Below the pieces are notes generated by a model. It did no database searches, had not been told where the DNA came from, and worked only from the letters and a program-made list of their open reading frames with translations. Source: Pseudomonas yamanorum (GTDB taxonomy: Bacteria; Pseudomonadota; Gammaproteobacteria; Pseudomonadales; Pseudomonadaceae). From it: a stretch of DNA of 64,000 bases. The position numbers and the translations under genes are program-made. Each line of letters begins with the position of its first letter. Position 1 is the first letter of the stretch. Shown here in pieces: positions 1 to 8,441 of this stretch. The stretch lies in the NCBI RefSeq assembly GCF_900105735.1, contig NZ_LT629793.1, positions 1,984,001 through 2,048,000 of the forward strand. The letters run 5' to 3'.

Positions 1-212
1 TGGCACCGATCATCATCCAGCAGATCTTCGACATCATCGAACAGCTGCGCAAGGACGGTGTGACGGTGTTCCTGGTGGAGCAGAACGCCAACCAGGCACT
101 GAAGATTGCCGACCGTGCCTATGTGCTGGAAAACGGCCGCGTGGTGATGCAGGGCAGCGGCGAACAACTGCTGACCGATCCGAAAGTGCGTGAGGCTTAT
201 TTGGGCGGTTGA
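1..212 (+). CDS. livF: LivF, branched-chain amino acid ABC transporter ATP-binding protein (3' end only)
   Basis: Only the last 70 codons or so are inside the window; the gene enters from the left edge in frame 3 and stops with TGA at 210-212. The translated tail has the post-Walker-B part of an ABC ATPase: the switch histidine region is replaced by LVEQNANQALKIADRAYVL, followed by ENGRVVMQGSGEQLL and a terminal VREAYLGG, which is the classic ending of LivF. LivF pairs with LivG as the nucleotide-binding subunits of the high-affinity leucine/isoleucine/valine importer on the cytoplasmic face of the inner membrane. It would be the last gene of a liv operon lying to the left. The ATP-binding motifs are outside the window, so the call rests on the C-terminus. 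Confidence 0.9.
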   Translation, partial: APIIIQQIFDIIEQLRKDGVTVFLVEQNANQALKIADRAYVLENGRVVMQGSGEQLLTDPKVREAYLGG

Positions 213-240
213 TGCCGTCTGGAAGTAGAAGCCGGCCTCT

Positions 241-325
241 GTGGGAGCTGGCTTGCCTGCGATAGCATCGCCTCGGTGGAACTGAAACACCGAGGCGTCA
301 GCATCGCAGGCAAGCCAGCTCCCAC
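241..325. repeat. REP doublet (REPIN), 'GCTGGCTTGCCTGCGAT' class
   Basis: Inverted pair of REP sequences: GTGGGAGCTGGCTTGCC at the left and its complement GGCAAGCCAGCTCCCAC at the right, with an inner palindrome CCTCGGTG/CACCGAGG. It lies just after livF and can fold into a long hairpin. Such REPINs are dispersed by RAYT transposases in fluorescent pseudomonads; no RAYT gene is in this window. Confidence 0.9.
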
Positions 326-363
326 ATTTGTTTTGCGAAACCTGAAATTATTTTCCCCTGGTT

Positions 364-395
364 TGTAACGAATCCCTTCCCCCTATCTCTAGTGG
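364..395 (+). promoter_or_regulatory. Possible ECF-sigma promoter of the bufferin operon
   Basis: TGTAACG at 364-370 is followed, about 16 bases later, by TCTAGTGG, roughly 55 bases before the bufA start. A GTAAC-type -35 element is typical of extracytoplasmic-function sigma promoters, and the related Caulobacter operon is controlled by an ECF factor (SigF, box GTAACC-N16-CGAA). The -10 half here matches poorly, so this is a suggestion only. No sigma or anti-sigma gene is adjacent. Confidence 0.3.
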
Positions 396-446
396 TGTAA
401 GCAGGCAACTACGCTTGCCAACCCAACCCACTGCTGGAGATACACC

Positions 447-752
447 ATGACTACCAAAACCCGCTCGCTGTCCGCTGCCACCCTCGTCCTGGCCCTGGGT
501 TCGGCCCTGAGCCTGTCCGCCCTGACCACCACCGCCCACGCCGCCGATGACATGCAGAAATGCTTCGGTGTAGCCGAAGCCGGCAAGAACGATTGCGCTG
601 CAGGCGCCGGCACTTCCTGCGCGGGCACCTCGAAGGTCAAGGATCAGGCCAACGCCTGGAAACTGGTCCCGGCCGGTACCTGCCTGAAAACCCCAAGCAC
701 CACCTCGCCAACCGGCTTCGGCCAGGAAGCTACCTTCACCGCCAAGTCCTGA
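447..752 (+). CDS. BufA1-type bufferin precursor (DUF2282 periplasmic metallophore peptide)
   Basis: 101 residues. A Sec signal peptide (residues 1-32, cleavage likely after AHA) precedes a short mature peptide with four cysteines at 39, 50, 58 and 79 in the DUF2282 context [20 protein letters not shown]. Proteins of this family (GigA, BufA1) are ribosomally made precursors whose central cysteines are converted to thiooxazole-type groups by the partner DUF692 enzyme; the exported product binds copper and helps tolerance. Start is supported by CTGGAGA seven bases upstream. It is the first gene of a four-gene operon (447-2909), with 26 bases to the next gene. The family call is strong; metal specificity in this strain is inferred. 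Confidence 0.9.
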   Translation: MTTKTRSLSAATLVLALGSALSLSALTTTAHAADDMQKCFGVAEAGKNDCAAGAGTSCAGTSKVKDQANAWKLVPAGTCLKTPSTTSPTGFGQEATFTAKS

Positions 753-778
753 AACCCTGCACAGCCTGAGTACTGACG

Positions 779-1654
779 ATGACGCTCTCATTCACCCACT
801 CCATCTCCCAGGCTCAGGCGCCCGGCCTCCCCCGTCGGGCCGGGCTGGGGCTCAAGGACGAGCACTTCAGTGAAGTGCTCGAGACTTCCCCCGACATCGG
901 TTTTTTTGAAGTCCACGCCGAAAACTACATGGTGGCCGGCGGGCCTTTCCATCACTACCTGGGCTTGATCCGCGAACAGTACCCGCTGTCGCTGCACGGT
1001 GTGGGCCTGTCCATCGGCGGCGAAGGTCCGCTGAACGATGAGCACCTTGAGCGCTTGGCCACGCTGATCGAGCGCTATCAACCCCACTCCTTTTCCGAAC
1101 ACCTGGCCTGGTCCAGCCACGGCCCGGTGTTTCTCAATGATCTGCTGCCGCTGGCGTATGACGATGAAACCCTGAAGCGGGTGTGCGAACACATCGACCA
1201 GGTACAAACCCGCCTGCAGCGGCCCATGCTGTTGGAGAACCCGTCAACCTATCTGCAATTCCAGTGCTCCACCCTGGAAGAGACCGACTTCATCAGCGAA
1301 GCGATCCGCCGCACCGGCTGCGGGCTGCTGCTGGACGTGAATAATGTGTATGTGTCGTGCATCAACCATCAGCAAGACCCGCTGAAGTACATCGAGGCCT
1401 TGCCGTTGCACGCCGTGGGCGAGATTCATCTGGCAGGGTTTGCCGAAGACACCGACAGCCTCGGCGACCGTTTGCTGATTGACGATCACGGCGCCCCCAT
1501 CGACAACGCGGTGTGGCAGCTCTACCAGCACGTGCTCACCCGCACCGGGCCGGTCGCCACGCTGATCGAACGCGACAACCAGGTGCCGGCGTTCAGCGTG
1601 CTGCATGCTGAAGCGCGCCAAGCCGACCGGTTTCTGCTGGAGGCGCGCGCATGA
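779..1654 (+). CDS. BufB-type DUF692 multinuclear non-heme iron oxidase
   Basis: 291 residues, the usual size for DUF692/MNIO enzymes (TIM-barrel fold with two or three iron ions bound by His, Glu, Asp and Asn). The N-terminal [17 protein letters not shown] and the following [10 protein letters not shown] are characteristic, as are [20 protein letters not shown] and [10 protein letters not shown], which carry the metal ligands. In the characterised bufferin and methanobactin pathways this enzyme oxidises cysteines of the precursor to heterocycles. It overlaps the downstream DUF2063 gene by four bases (ATGA), indicating translational coupling. Cytoplasmic; it must act on the precursor before export. 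Confidence 0.92.
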   Translation: MTLSFTHSISQAQAPGLPRRAGLGLKDEHFSEVLETSPDIGFFEVHAENYMVAGGPFHHYLGLIREQYPLSLHGVGLSIGGEGPLNDEHLERLATLIERYQPHSFSEHLAWSSHGPVFLNDLLPLAYDDETLKRVCEHIDQVQTRLQRPMLLENPSTYLQFQCSTLEETDFISEAIRRTGCGLLLDVNNVYVSCINHQQDPLKYIEALPLHAVGEIHLAGFAEDTDSLGDRLLIDDHGAPIDNAVWQLYQHVLTRTGPVATLIERDNQVPAFSVLHAEARQADRFLLEARA

Positions 1655-2427
1655 GCCGCCAGGACGTGTTTACCCGCGCCTTGCTGTCCCCCGAGGAAAG
1701 CTGCCCCGAAGGTTTGTTCAGCCGTAACGGCGCCGATCCGGCCAGTCGTTTTGCGGTGTACCGCAACAATGTCCACAGCTCACTGATCAACGCCCTGGCC
1801 GCCGGCTACCCGGTCACTCTGCAACTGGTGGGCGATGAGTTTTTTCGGGCGATGGCCGGTGTGTATGTCCAGGATTTCCCACCGACCAGTCCACTGATCA
1901 ATGAGTACGGCGGCGACCTGGCTGACTTTATCCAGGGCTTCGCCCCCGCCGCCAGCGTGCCATATCTAGCCGACGTGGCGCGCCTGGAGCGATTGCGGGT
2001 CAGGGCCTACCACGCGGCGGACGCACTGCAACTGGATCAGCAGGAAATCATCGCCGCCCTGCAACAACAGTCGGACTTGGGCGAACTGCGCCTGCAACTG
2101 CATCCGTCCCTGGCCACCCTGAACTCGGCCTACGCCGTGGTGGCGTTATGGGCTGCTCACCAGACAGGCGAATCCCTCGCCACCCTCGACCCCTTCCATG
2201 CCCAAAGCGCGCTGGTGCTGCGCAACGGCCTGCACGTGCAGGTATTTCACATCGACAGCGGCGCAGCCGCGTTTATCAACAGCCTGAACAACGGTTGGCC
2301 GCTGGAGATGGCCGTGGCCTACGCCCTCGATGCAGCCGCCGAATTTGATCTGCATCAATGCCTGGCCCTGCTGATCGGCCATGGCGCCATCACCCACTTG
2401 CACACAGAACCCAAGGTATCGCCATGA
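1651..2427 (+). CDS. BufC-type DUF2063 partner protein of the MNIO enzyme
   Basis: 258 residues. The N-terminal half shows DUF2063 features ([23 protein letters not shown], then [31 protein letters not shown] and YLADVARLE). In studied systems this partner recruits the precursor peptide to the DUF692 enzyme and is required for modification. It starts inside the end of the DUF692 gene (ATGA overlap) and ends overlapping the DoxX start in the same way, so the three genes are one translational unit. No signal peptide is seen, consistent with a cytoplasmic adaptor. Confidence 0.9.
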   Translation: MSRQDVFTRALLSPEESCPEGLFSRNGADPASRFAVYRNNVHSSLINALAAGYPVTLQLVGDEFFRAMAGVYVQDFPPTSPLINEYGGDLADFIQGFAPAASVPYLADVARLERLRVRAYHAADALQLDQQEIIAALQQQSDLGELRLQLHPSLATLNSAYAVVALWAAHQTGESLATLDPFHAQSALVLRNGLHVQVFHIDSGAAAFINSLNNGWPLEMAVAYALDAAAEFDLHQCLALLIGHGAITHLHTEPKVSP

Positions 2428-2909
2428 ACACCCCCGCTCCCGGGCTGATCCAACGGATCATCCAGCTCTTCGAGAAAATCTCCTACAGCCTGATCGCCTT
2501 CGTCGCACGCTTCTCTATCGCCGCGGTGTTCTGGAAATCCGGACAGACCAAGGTCGAAGGCCTCGCCGTGGACCTGATCGGCGGTACGTTCCAACTGGGC
2601 TGGCCGCACTTGGCGCCGTCCACCCTGCCGCTGTTTCGCAGCGAATATCATGTGCCGCTGTTGTCAGCGGAAGTGGCGGCGCATATGGCCGCGTTCGCCG
2701 AGCATTTTTTCCCGGTGCTGATCCTGGTGGGGTTTGCCACGCGGTTCTCGGCGCTGGCTCTACTGGGCATGACCCTGACCATCCAGCTGTTCGTCTACCC
2801 GGACGCCTACCCGACCCACGGCACCTGGATCGCACTGTTGTTGCTGTTGATGGCCAAGGGGCCGGGCTGCTTCTCCATCGATCACCTGATTGCCCGGCGC
2901 TTGCGCTAA
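2424..2909 (+). CDS. DoxX-family membrane protein, last gene of the bufferin operon
   Basis: 161 residues from the ATG at 2424, which overlaps the previous stop; an upstream in-frame ATG at 2358 lies inside the DUF2063 gene and is unlikely. Four hydrophobic segments are visible (about residues 15-40, 78-100, 103-125 and 130-150), with the DoxX-like ARFSIAAVFWKSGQTK and FPVLILVGFATRFSALALL. DoxX proteins are small inner-membrane proteins, some quinone-linked. GigD/DoxX proteins regularly accompany DUF2282-DUF692-DUF2063 operons; a role in redox support or export of the bufferin is inferred, not shown. Confidence 0.85.
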   Translation: MNTPAPGLIQRIIQLFEKISYSLIAFVARFSIAAVFWKSGQTKVEGLAVDLIGGTFQLGWPHLAPSTLPLFRSEYHVPLLSAEVAAHMAAFAEHFFPVLILVGFATRFSALALLGMTLTIQLFVYPDAYPTHGTWIALLLLLMAKGPGCFSIDHLIARRLR

Positions 2910-3814
2910 AGGCGATCCAGGGCCTCGCCGCTGCGCTTGAACCAGCCCACCAGATAATCTGCGAGTACCTGAGTGCGGCGCGGCAGGCCCCCCTGATACG
3001 GATGGACCAAGTACATCGGCATGCTGCGGGTCTGATAATCCCGCAGGAGCCAGCGCAAGCGCCCCTCAGCCAATTCCGTGTGCAACACATAAGAGGGCAG
3101 ACGCGCGATGCCCGCCCCCACCAGCGCCGCCTTCTTCAACAAGTTGTAATGGTTGGAGGCAAAGGTCCCGGATACGCGAACCCGCAGCAGCTCATGCTGT
3201 TGGTGATACAGCCACTCTTCACGGCCGCTGTAGTGGCTGTTCAGCAAGCAGTTGTGGCCCACCAGTTCCGCCGGTGTCAGCGGCTCGCCGTGCTGTTCCA
3301 GATAGGCCGGGCTGGCGCAGGTCATCTCGTGCCAGGCCAGCAGCGGCTTGGCCACCAGTCGCTCGTCGTTGGCGACTTCCGAGCGTACCGCCAGGTCAAA
3401 GCCGTCCCGCCCCAGGTCTCGATACTGGTTGTTGAGCTCCAGTTCGATCTGCACCTGCGGGTACTCCCGGGAAAACTCCAGCAGCAAACCATCGAAGAAG
3501 GTTTCGCCCAAGGAAACCGGAACCGTCATACGCACCGGGCCGACCAGGTCGTCCTTGAGCCTGGCCAGTGCCTGACGTGCCCGTTCCACCTGGACCACCA
3601 ACGCCTGGGCCTGCGGCAACAGTGCCGCCCCCGCTGCCGTCAGGCTCAAACGACGCGTGGTTCGATGCAACAACACCACCGAAAACTGCGCTTCCAGCTG
3701 GCTGATGCGCTTGGACAGTTGCCCCTTGCTGCAGCCCAACTGCTGAGCCGCCAGGGTAAAGCTGCCGGCTTCGATCAACACCGCAAACGCCGCCAAGTCA
3801 TCCATTTCGCTCAT
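2906..3814 (-). CDS. LysR-family transcriptional regulator
   Basis: 302 residues from ATG at 3814 (MSEMDDLAAFAVL); the longer in-frame start at 3895 would extend across the divergent promoter and is rejected. An N-terminal winged helix-turn-helix (residues about 5-65, with AAQQLGCSKGQLSKRISQLE) is followed by a periplasmic-binding-protein-like effector domain. The shape is that of CrgA/DsdC-type regulators acting on a neighbouring oxidoreductase. Its gene diverges from the short-chain dehydrogenase at 3919, with 104 bases between starts, and its 3' end overlaps the DoxX stop tail to tail by four bases. The effector is unknown; control of the dehydrogenase gene and of itself is the likely role. 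Confidence 0.9.
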   Translation of the reverse strand: MSEMDDLAAFAVLIEAGSFTLAAQQLGCSKGQLSKRISQLEAQFSVVLLHRTTRRLSLTAAGAALLPQAQALVVQVERARQALARLKDDLVGPVRMTVPVSLGETFFDGLLLEFSREYPQVQIELELNNQYRDLGRDGFDLAVRSEVANDERLVAKPLLAWHEMTCASPAYLEQHGEPLTPAELVGHNCLLNSHYSGREEWLYHQQHELLRVRVSGTFASNHYNLLKKAALVGAGIARLPSYVLHTELAEGRLRWLLRDYQTRSMPMYLVHPYQGGLPRRTQVLADYLVGWFKRSGEALDRL

Positions 3815-3918
3815 GGATTGTTTCCATTTGAAAACCAAAGGTTGCCTATTAGTGCACTTATCCGCGCAAAAAATCACTCTAGACTGAAACCTCACCTACA
3901 CATCTGGAGGAAGGCACG

Positions 3919-4518
3919 ATGAAAATCCTGTTGATTGGCGCAAGCGGCACCGTGGGTTCGGCGGTCAAGGCAGAACTGTCCCAACGGCATGAAGTGATCA
4001 GCATCGGTCGCAAGAGTGGCGAGTTCCAGGTCGACATCAGCGACAGCGCCTCGATCCGCAAACTGTTCGAACAAACCGGCAAGTTCGACGCACTGATCTG
4101 CGCCGCCGGCAGCGTCAACTTCGTGCCTCTGGGGGACATGAGCGCCAGCGATTTTGACCTGGGCCTGCAAGACAAGCTGATGGGCCAGGTGAACCTGCTG
4201 CTGATTGGCCGCGAGTTCGCCAATGACGGCGCATCGTTCACCTTCACCAGCGGCATTCTCAACCGCGATCCGATTCGCACCGGTGCTTCGGCGGCCCTGG
4301 TCAACGGCGCGCTGGATGCATTCGTGAAAGCTGCGGCGATCGAACTGCCCCGCGGCCTGCGCATCAACTCGGTGAGCCCGACCGTGCTGCTGGAAGCCAT
4401 GGGCAGCTACGCGCCGTACTTCCGTGGCTACAAACCGGCTCCAGGTGCAGACGTGGCGCTGGCCTACGCGAAAAGCGTGGAAGGCTTGCAGACCGGGCAG
4501 ACGTTTATCGTCGGTTGA
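3919..4518 (+). CDS. Short-chain dehydrogenase/reductase (short form)
   Basis: 199 residues, shorter than typical 250-residue SDRs but a known size class. The Rossmann glycine motif is GASGTVGSAV at residues 8-17, and the second nucleotide-binding element CAAG follows at about 62. A classical Tyr-x3-Lys is not evident; the region after FTFTSGILNRDP has a Ser and AALVNGALDAFVKAAA, in which Asn replaces the tyrosine position seen in standard SDRs. Divergent from the LysR gene and probably regulated by it. Substrate unknown. The altered catalytic tyrosine is shared, as far as I recall, by this small 'YgfF/short SDR' class. Confidence 0.85.
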   Translation: MKILLIGASGTVGSAVKAELSQRHEVISIGRKSGEFQVDISDSASIRKLFEQTGKFDALICAAGSVNFVPLGDMSASDFDLGLQDKLMGQVNLLLIGREFANDGASFTFTSGILNRDPIRTGASAALVNGALDAFVKAAAIELPRGLRINSVSPTVLLEAMGSYAPYFRGYKPAPGADVALAYAKSVEGLQTGQTFIVG

Positions 4519-4592
4519 TTCAACCTGTGTCCCGGGCTTGTGATGCATCGCCAGCCTGCGTAACGTGGCGGCACTTATCAGGAGACCCGATA

Positions 4593-5264
4593 ATGCGTGC
4601 CGCCCGTACCCTAGCTCTGTTTGCCTTGTTGCCCCTGTTCACCGCCTGCCAGATGTTCGAGAACGAGCCGGCCAAGCCCTCTCTCGCCGGGTTGACCCGC
4701 ATGCAGGGCGAGCTGACGGCGCAGGGTGACAAACTGCTGTTCCAGCCCTGCAACGACAAACGCAATTACGTGGTCAACGACACCGGCGGCACCAGCATCC
4801 TGCAGGAGGCCGCCTCCCTGGCCGGCCAGCAAGGCGCACTGTTTGCCGACCTGCGTGGCAAGTTCTCCGGCGTCGCCAGCGGCACCCAGGGCACGGTGGA
4901 CCTGCAACAGGTGTACCGCGTCGAACGCTCGACCTCGGCCTGCGATGATCCGGATTTCAAGCGCATGATCCTGCGGGCCAACGGCCACAAGCCGGCCTGG
5001 GCGATGAACGTTACCGCCAAGGGCATGGTGCTGGAGCGTGAAGGCCAGCCGCCATTGGCCGTGCCGTATGTGGAAGAACAATCGGGCGACGGACGGTTCA
5101 ACCTGATGACCGAAGCCAATAACCAGCACATCGAACTCTGGGTGGCCCCGCAACGCTGTGTCGACAGCGTCAGCGGCAGCCTGCAGCACATGTCCGCCGA
5201 GCTTCGGGTCAACGGCCAGGTGCAACGCGGTTGCGCGTCGTTCGGCGGCTCGCGGGACGACTGA
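4593..5264 (+). CDS. Putative outer-membrane lipoprotein (COG3650-like)
   Basis: 223 residues from ATG at 4593, preceded by CAGGAGA; the in-frame ATG at 4515 has no good ribosome site and would destroy the signal peptide. Residues 1-18 form a lipoprotein signal with lipobox LFTAC, Cys19 being the lipidated residue. The mature part contains a repeated beta-rich unit with paired cysteines (PCNDKRNYVV; STSACDDPDF; APQRCVDSVSG; RGCASFGG), resembling two copies of the small META/COG3650 lipoprotein fold. Function unknown. It stands alone between the dehydrogenase and the FAD oxidoreductase. Confidence 0.8.
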   Translation: MRAARTLALFALLPLFTACQMFENEPAKPSLAGLTRMQGELTAQGDKLLFQPCNDKRNYVVNDTGGTSILQEAASLAGQQGALFADLRGKFSGVASGTQGTVDLQQVYRVERSTSACDDPDFKRMILRANGHKPAWAMNVTAKGMVLEREGQPPLAVPYVEEQSGDGRFNLMTEANNQHIELWVAPQRCVDSVSGSLQHMSAELRVNGQVQRGCASFGGSRDD

Positions 5265-5371
5265 TTGTCCGCTGCGCTGTTTTAACATGACGGGAAACCG
5301 CTGTTGGGGCTTATAATCGCCGGTTTGCAAAACAGCCGGCCTCTTTGCCCGCCGCCTACCGGATTCCTGTC

Positions 5372-6985
5372 ATGTTACGAATCACCGAACTCAAGCTGCC
5401 CATCGACCATCCCGAAGAAGACCTGCGGCCTGCCATTGTGCAGCGCCTGGGCATCGCCAGTGATGACCTGCTCGATTTCACCCTGTTCAAACGCAGCTAC
5501 GACGCCCGCAAGAAATCGTCGGAGCTGTGCTTCATCTACACCATCGACCTGGAAGTCAAAGGCGAGGCGGCCCTGCTGCTCAAGTTCGCCGACGACCGCA
5601 ACGTCAACCCGGCACCGGACATCAGCTACAAGGTCGTGGGCCATGCGCCGGAAGGCCTGACCGAGCGGCCGATCGTCGTCGGTTTTGGCCCGTGCGGTAT
5701 CTTCGCCGGACTGTTGCTGGCGCAGATGGGCTTCAAGCCGATCATCCTCGAACGCGGCCGCGAAGTGCGCCAGCGCACCAAGGACACCTGGGGCCTGTGG
5801 CGCAAAAACGTTCTGAACCCCGAATCCAACGTGCAGTTTGGTGAAGGCGGCGCCGGGACCTTCTCCGACGGCAAGCTCTACAGCCAGATCAAGGACCCGA
5901 AATTCCACGGCCGCAAGGTGCTGCACGAGTTCGTCAAGGCCGGCGCGCCGGACGAAATCCTCTACGTCAGCAAGCCGCACATCGGTACCTTCCGCCTGAC
6001 CGGCGTGGTGGAGAACATGCGCCAGCAGATCATCGCCCTGGGCGGTGAAGTGCGCTTTGAGCAGCGGGTGACCGACGTGCTGATCGAAGACGGTCAGTTG
6101 AATGGCGTGGTGGTGGATGGCGGCGAACAGATCCTGTCGAAACACGTGATCCTCGCCCTCGGCCACAGCGCCCGTGACACCTTCCGCATGCTGCATGGCC
6201 GTGGCGTGTACATGGAAGCCAAGCCGTTCTCGGTGGGTTTCCGGATCGAACACCCGCAGTCACTGATCGACGCCGCGCGCCTGGGCAAGTACGCCGGGCA
6301 CCCGAAACTCGGCGCTGCTGATTACAAACTGGTGCACCATGCCAAGAACGGCCGTTCGGTGTACAGCTTCTGCATGTGCCCGGGCGGCACCGTGGTCGCG
6401 GCGACATCAGAGCCGAATCGCGTAGTGACCAACGGCATGAGCCAATACTCGCGCAACGAACGCAACGCCAACTCCGGGATCGTGGTGGGCATCACCCCGG
6501 AAGTGGATTACCCGGGCGGCCCGCTGGCCGGGATCGAGTTGCAGGAGCGCCTGGAATCCCACGCGTTCATCCTCGGCGGCAGCAACTACGAAGCACCGGC
6601 GCAACTGGTGGGTGATTTCATTGCGGGCAAGCCGTCCACCGCCATCGGCACCGTGGAACCGTCCTATAAGCCCGGCGTGGCCTGGGGTGACTTGGCCCTG
6701 GCGCTGCCGGACTTTGCCATCGAAGCCATCCGCGAAGCACTGCCGGCGTTCGAGAAGCAGATCAAGGGTTACTCGCTGCACGACGCAGTGCTGACCGGGA
6801 TCGAGACCCGCACTTCATCGCCGCTGCGGATTACCCGTAACGAATCGATGCAGAGCCTGAACGTGAAAGGCCTGTTCCCCGCGGGCGAAGGTGCCGGTTA
6901 TGCCGGTGGTATTTTGTCGGCGGGTGTCGACGGGATTCGGATCGCCGAGGCGTTGGCGCGGAATATGTTGGGCCTGGAGGCTTAA
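5372..6985 (+). CDS. FAD-dependent oxidoreductase, COG2509 family
   Basis: 537 residues from ATG at 5372 (MLRITELKLP); the upstream ATG at 5345 is unsupported. An N-terminal ~90-residue domain typical of COG2509 precedes the FAD Rossmann motif VVGFGPCGIFAGLLLAQMG (about residues 104-122). A GEGGAGTFSDGKL motif near 158-170 and the C-terminal LFPAGEGAGYAGGILSAGVDG are family signatures. The family is annotated as uncharacterised dehydrogenases; some resemble plant and archaeal flavoenzymes with disulphide or geranylgeranyl reductase-like folds. No specific reaction can be assigned. The gene is monocistronic, followed by a REPIN and a convergent gene. Confidence 0.88.
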   Translation: MLRITELKLPIDHPEEDLRPAIVQRLGIASDDLLDFTLFKRSYDARKKSSELCFIYTIDLEVKGEAALLLKFADDRNVNPAPDISYKVVGHAPEGLTERPIVVGFGPCGIFAGLLLAQMGFKPIILERGREVRQRTKDTWGLWRKNVLNPESNVQFGEGGAGTFSDGKLYSQIKDPKFHGRKVLHEFVKAGAPDEILYVSKPHIGTFRLTGVVENMRQQIIALGGEVRFEQRVTDVLIEDGQLNGVVVDGGEQILSKHVILALGHSARDTFRMLHGRGVYMEAKPFSVGFRIEHPQSLIDAARLGKYAGHPKLGAADYKLVHHAKNGRSVYSFCMCPGGTVVAATSEPNRVVTNGMSQYSRNERNANSGIVVGITPEVDYPGGPLAGIELQERLESHAFILGGSNYEAPAQLVGDFIAGKPSTAIGTVEPSYKPGVAWGDLALALPDFAIEAIREALPAFEKQIKGYSLHDAVLTGIETRTSSPLRITRNESMQSLNVKGLFPAGEGAGYAGGILSAGVDGIRIAEALARNMLGLEA

Positions 6986-7015
6986 CACCTCTTCCGCAAA
7001 CGACGCGGATCAAAT

Positions 7016-7105
7016 GTGGGAGCCGGGCTTGCCCGCGATGGCGATGTGTCATTCAACAGTGATGTTGCCTGATGTATCGCCATCGCGGGCAAGCCCGGCT
7101 CCCAC
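7016..7105. repeat. REPIN, 'CCGGGCTTGCCCGCGAT' class
   Basis: GTGGGAGCCGGGCTTGCC at the left and its complement GGCAAGCCCGGCTCCCAC at the right, with the inner palindrome GCGATGGCGAT/ATCGCCATCGC. It sits between the convergent ends of the FAD oxidoreductase and the PLP enzyme, where it could protect both 3' ends or stop transcription. Confidence 0.9.
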
Positions 7106-7130
7106 ATTGTCTTGTGTGGTATGGAAGATT

Positions 7131-8225
7131 TTAGATATTGGCGCGCAGGATGCTTTCCGGCAACGGTTGCCCCCGCTCAACACTCGCCGCAACGGCCGCA
7201 ATCAACCCCTCCAACTCGTACCCCTGCCCTGCCAGCCAGGCCTGATCGTAATAGGTCGTGGCATAGCGCTCCCCACCGTCGCACAAGATCGCCACAATCG
7301 AGCCCGACTCCCCCGCCGCTTTCATCTGCTGCGCCGCGATCAACGCGCCGATCAGGTTGGTACCGCTGGAGCCCCCCACTCGCCGTCCCAAGCGCTGCGC
7401 CAGATAATGCATGGCCGCCAGTGACAGTGCATCCGGCACCTTGACCATCGCATCAATCACCTTGGGCAAGAACGACGCCTCAACCCGAGGCCGGCCAATA
7501 CCTTCAATGCGTGAACCACACTCCAAACGCAGGCTCGCATCGCCGCTCAGGTAGTAATCAAAAAACACCGAACGCTCCGCGTCCGCGCACAACACCCGGG
7601 TGCAGTGCTGGCGATAACGCACATAACGCCCCAACGTCGCCGTTGTGCCACCCGTGCCTGGGCTGGAAATCAGCCAACTCGGCTCCGGGTAACGCTCAAA
7701 GCGCAGTTGCTGGAAGATCGATTCGGCAATGTTGTTGTTCGCCCGCCAGTCGGTGGCGCGTTCGGCGTAGGTGAACTGGTCCATGAAGTGACCGCCGCTT
7801 TCCTGCGCCAGTCGCTCGGACTCGGCGTAGATCTGCGTCGGATCCTGTACCAGATGGCTCTTGCCACCATAGAACGCGATCTGCGCAATCTTTTCCTGGG
7901 AGGTGGTAGCCGGCATTACCGCAATAAACGGCAAGCCCAGCAGCCGGGCGAAGTACGCTTCGGAAATCGCCGTGGAGCCGCTGGACGCCTCGATCACCGG
8001 TGCGCCGGGCTTGAGCCAGCCGTTACACAACGCATAGAGGAACAACGAGCGCGCCAACCGATGTTTCAGGCTGCCGGTGGGATGGCTGGACTCATCCTTG
8101 AAATACAACTCGATATCCGGCAAACCCGGCAACGGCAAGGGGATCAGGTGGGTGTCGGCACTGCGCTGGAAGTCCGCTTCAATAATACGAATGGCTTCGC
8201 GGGCCCATTGGCGGTTGTCGCTCAT
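7131..8225 (-). CDS. PLP-dependent cysteine synthase-family enzyme (Cds1-like)
   Basis: 364 residues from ATG at 8225 (MSDNRQWARE). Fold-type II PLP enzyme: the Schiff-base lysine is Lys54 in HPTGSLKHRLA, the substrate loop is EASSGSTAIS (about 80-89), and the phosphate loop is SSPGTGGTTATLG. It lacks the C-terminal CBS pair of cystathionine beta-synthases and is longer than CysK/CysM. The nearest characterised relatives I recall are cysteine desulfhydrase Cds1-type proteins, which release sulphide from cysteine. The reaction here is an inference from family. The gene diverges from nhaA with about 215 bases between the starts. Confidence 0.82.
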   Translation of the reverse strand: MSDNRQWAREAIRIIEADFQRSADTHLIPLPLPGLPDIELYFKDESSHPTGSLKHRLARSLFLYALCNGWLKPGAPVIEASSGSTAISEAYFARLLGLPFIAVMPATTSQEKIAQIAFYGGKSHLVQDPTQIYAESERLAQESGGHFMDQFTYAERATDWRANNNIAESIFQQLRFERYPEPSWLISSPGTGGTTATLGRYVRYRQHCTRVLCADAERSVFFDYYLSGDASLRLECGSRIEGIGRPRVEASFLPKVIDAMVKVPDALSLAAMHYLAQRLGRRVGGSSGTNLIGALIAAQQMKAAGESGSIVAILCDGGERYATTYYDQAWLAGQGYELEGLIAAVAASVERGQPLPESILRANI

Positions 8226-8387
8226 GATCGGTTTCTCTAAGGATTTCAGACTAGATCTTAGGATGTTTCCTACACTCCACACAGATACAGTCATGACTCA
8301 ATTGGACACACAATTTCCGGGGTTTGGCGCGCAAGTGTTGAGACCGATCCCTTATAACAAATAAGAATATAACTTTTGTTTTAACAA

Positions 8388-8404
8388 CTAACCGTACGGG
8401 TTAG
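8388..8404. promoter_or_regulatory. Small interrupted palindrome upstream of nhaA
   Basis: CTAACC-GTACG-GGTTAG lies about 40 bases before the nhaA start in an AT-rich divergent promoter region. It has the size and symmetry of an operator for a dimeric regulator, but six-base arms can arise by chance and no regulator is adjacent. Confidence 0.25.
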
Positions 8405-8441
8405 GGTACCCACCTATTGAACTTTGATTGGAGAGCATCCC

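Noticed and set aside
2381..3922. 513-codon plus-strand frame spanning the DoxX and LysR genes
   Set aside because: Its sequence is out-of-frame translation of two recognised genes on different strands and shows no domain.
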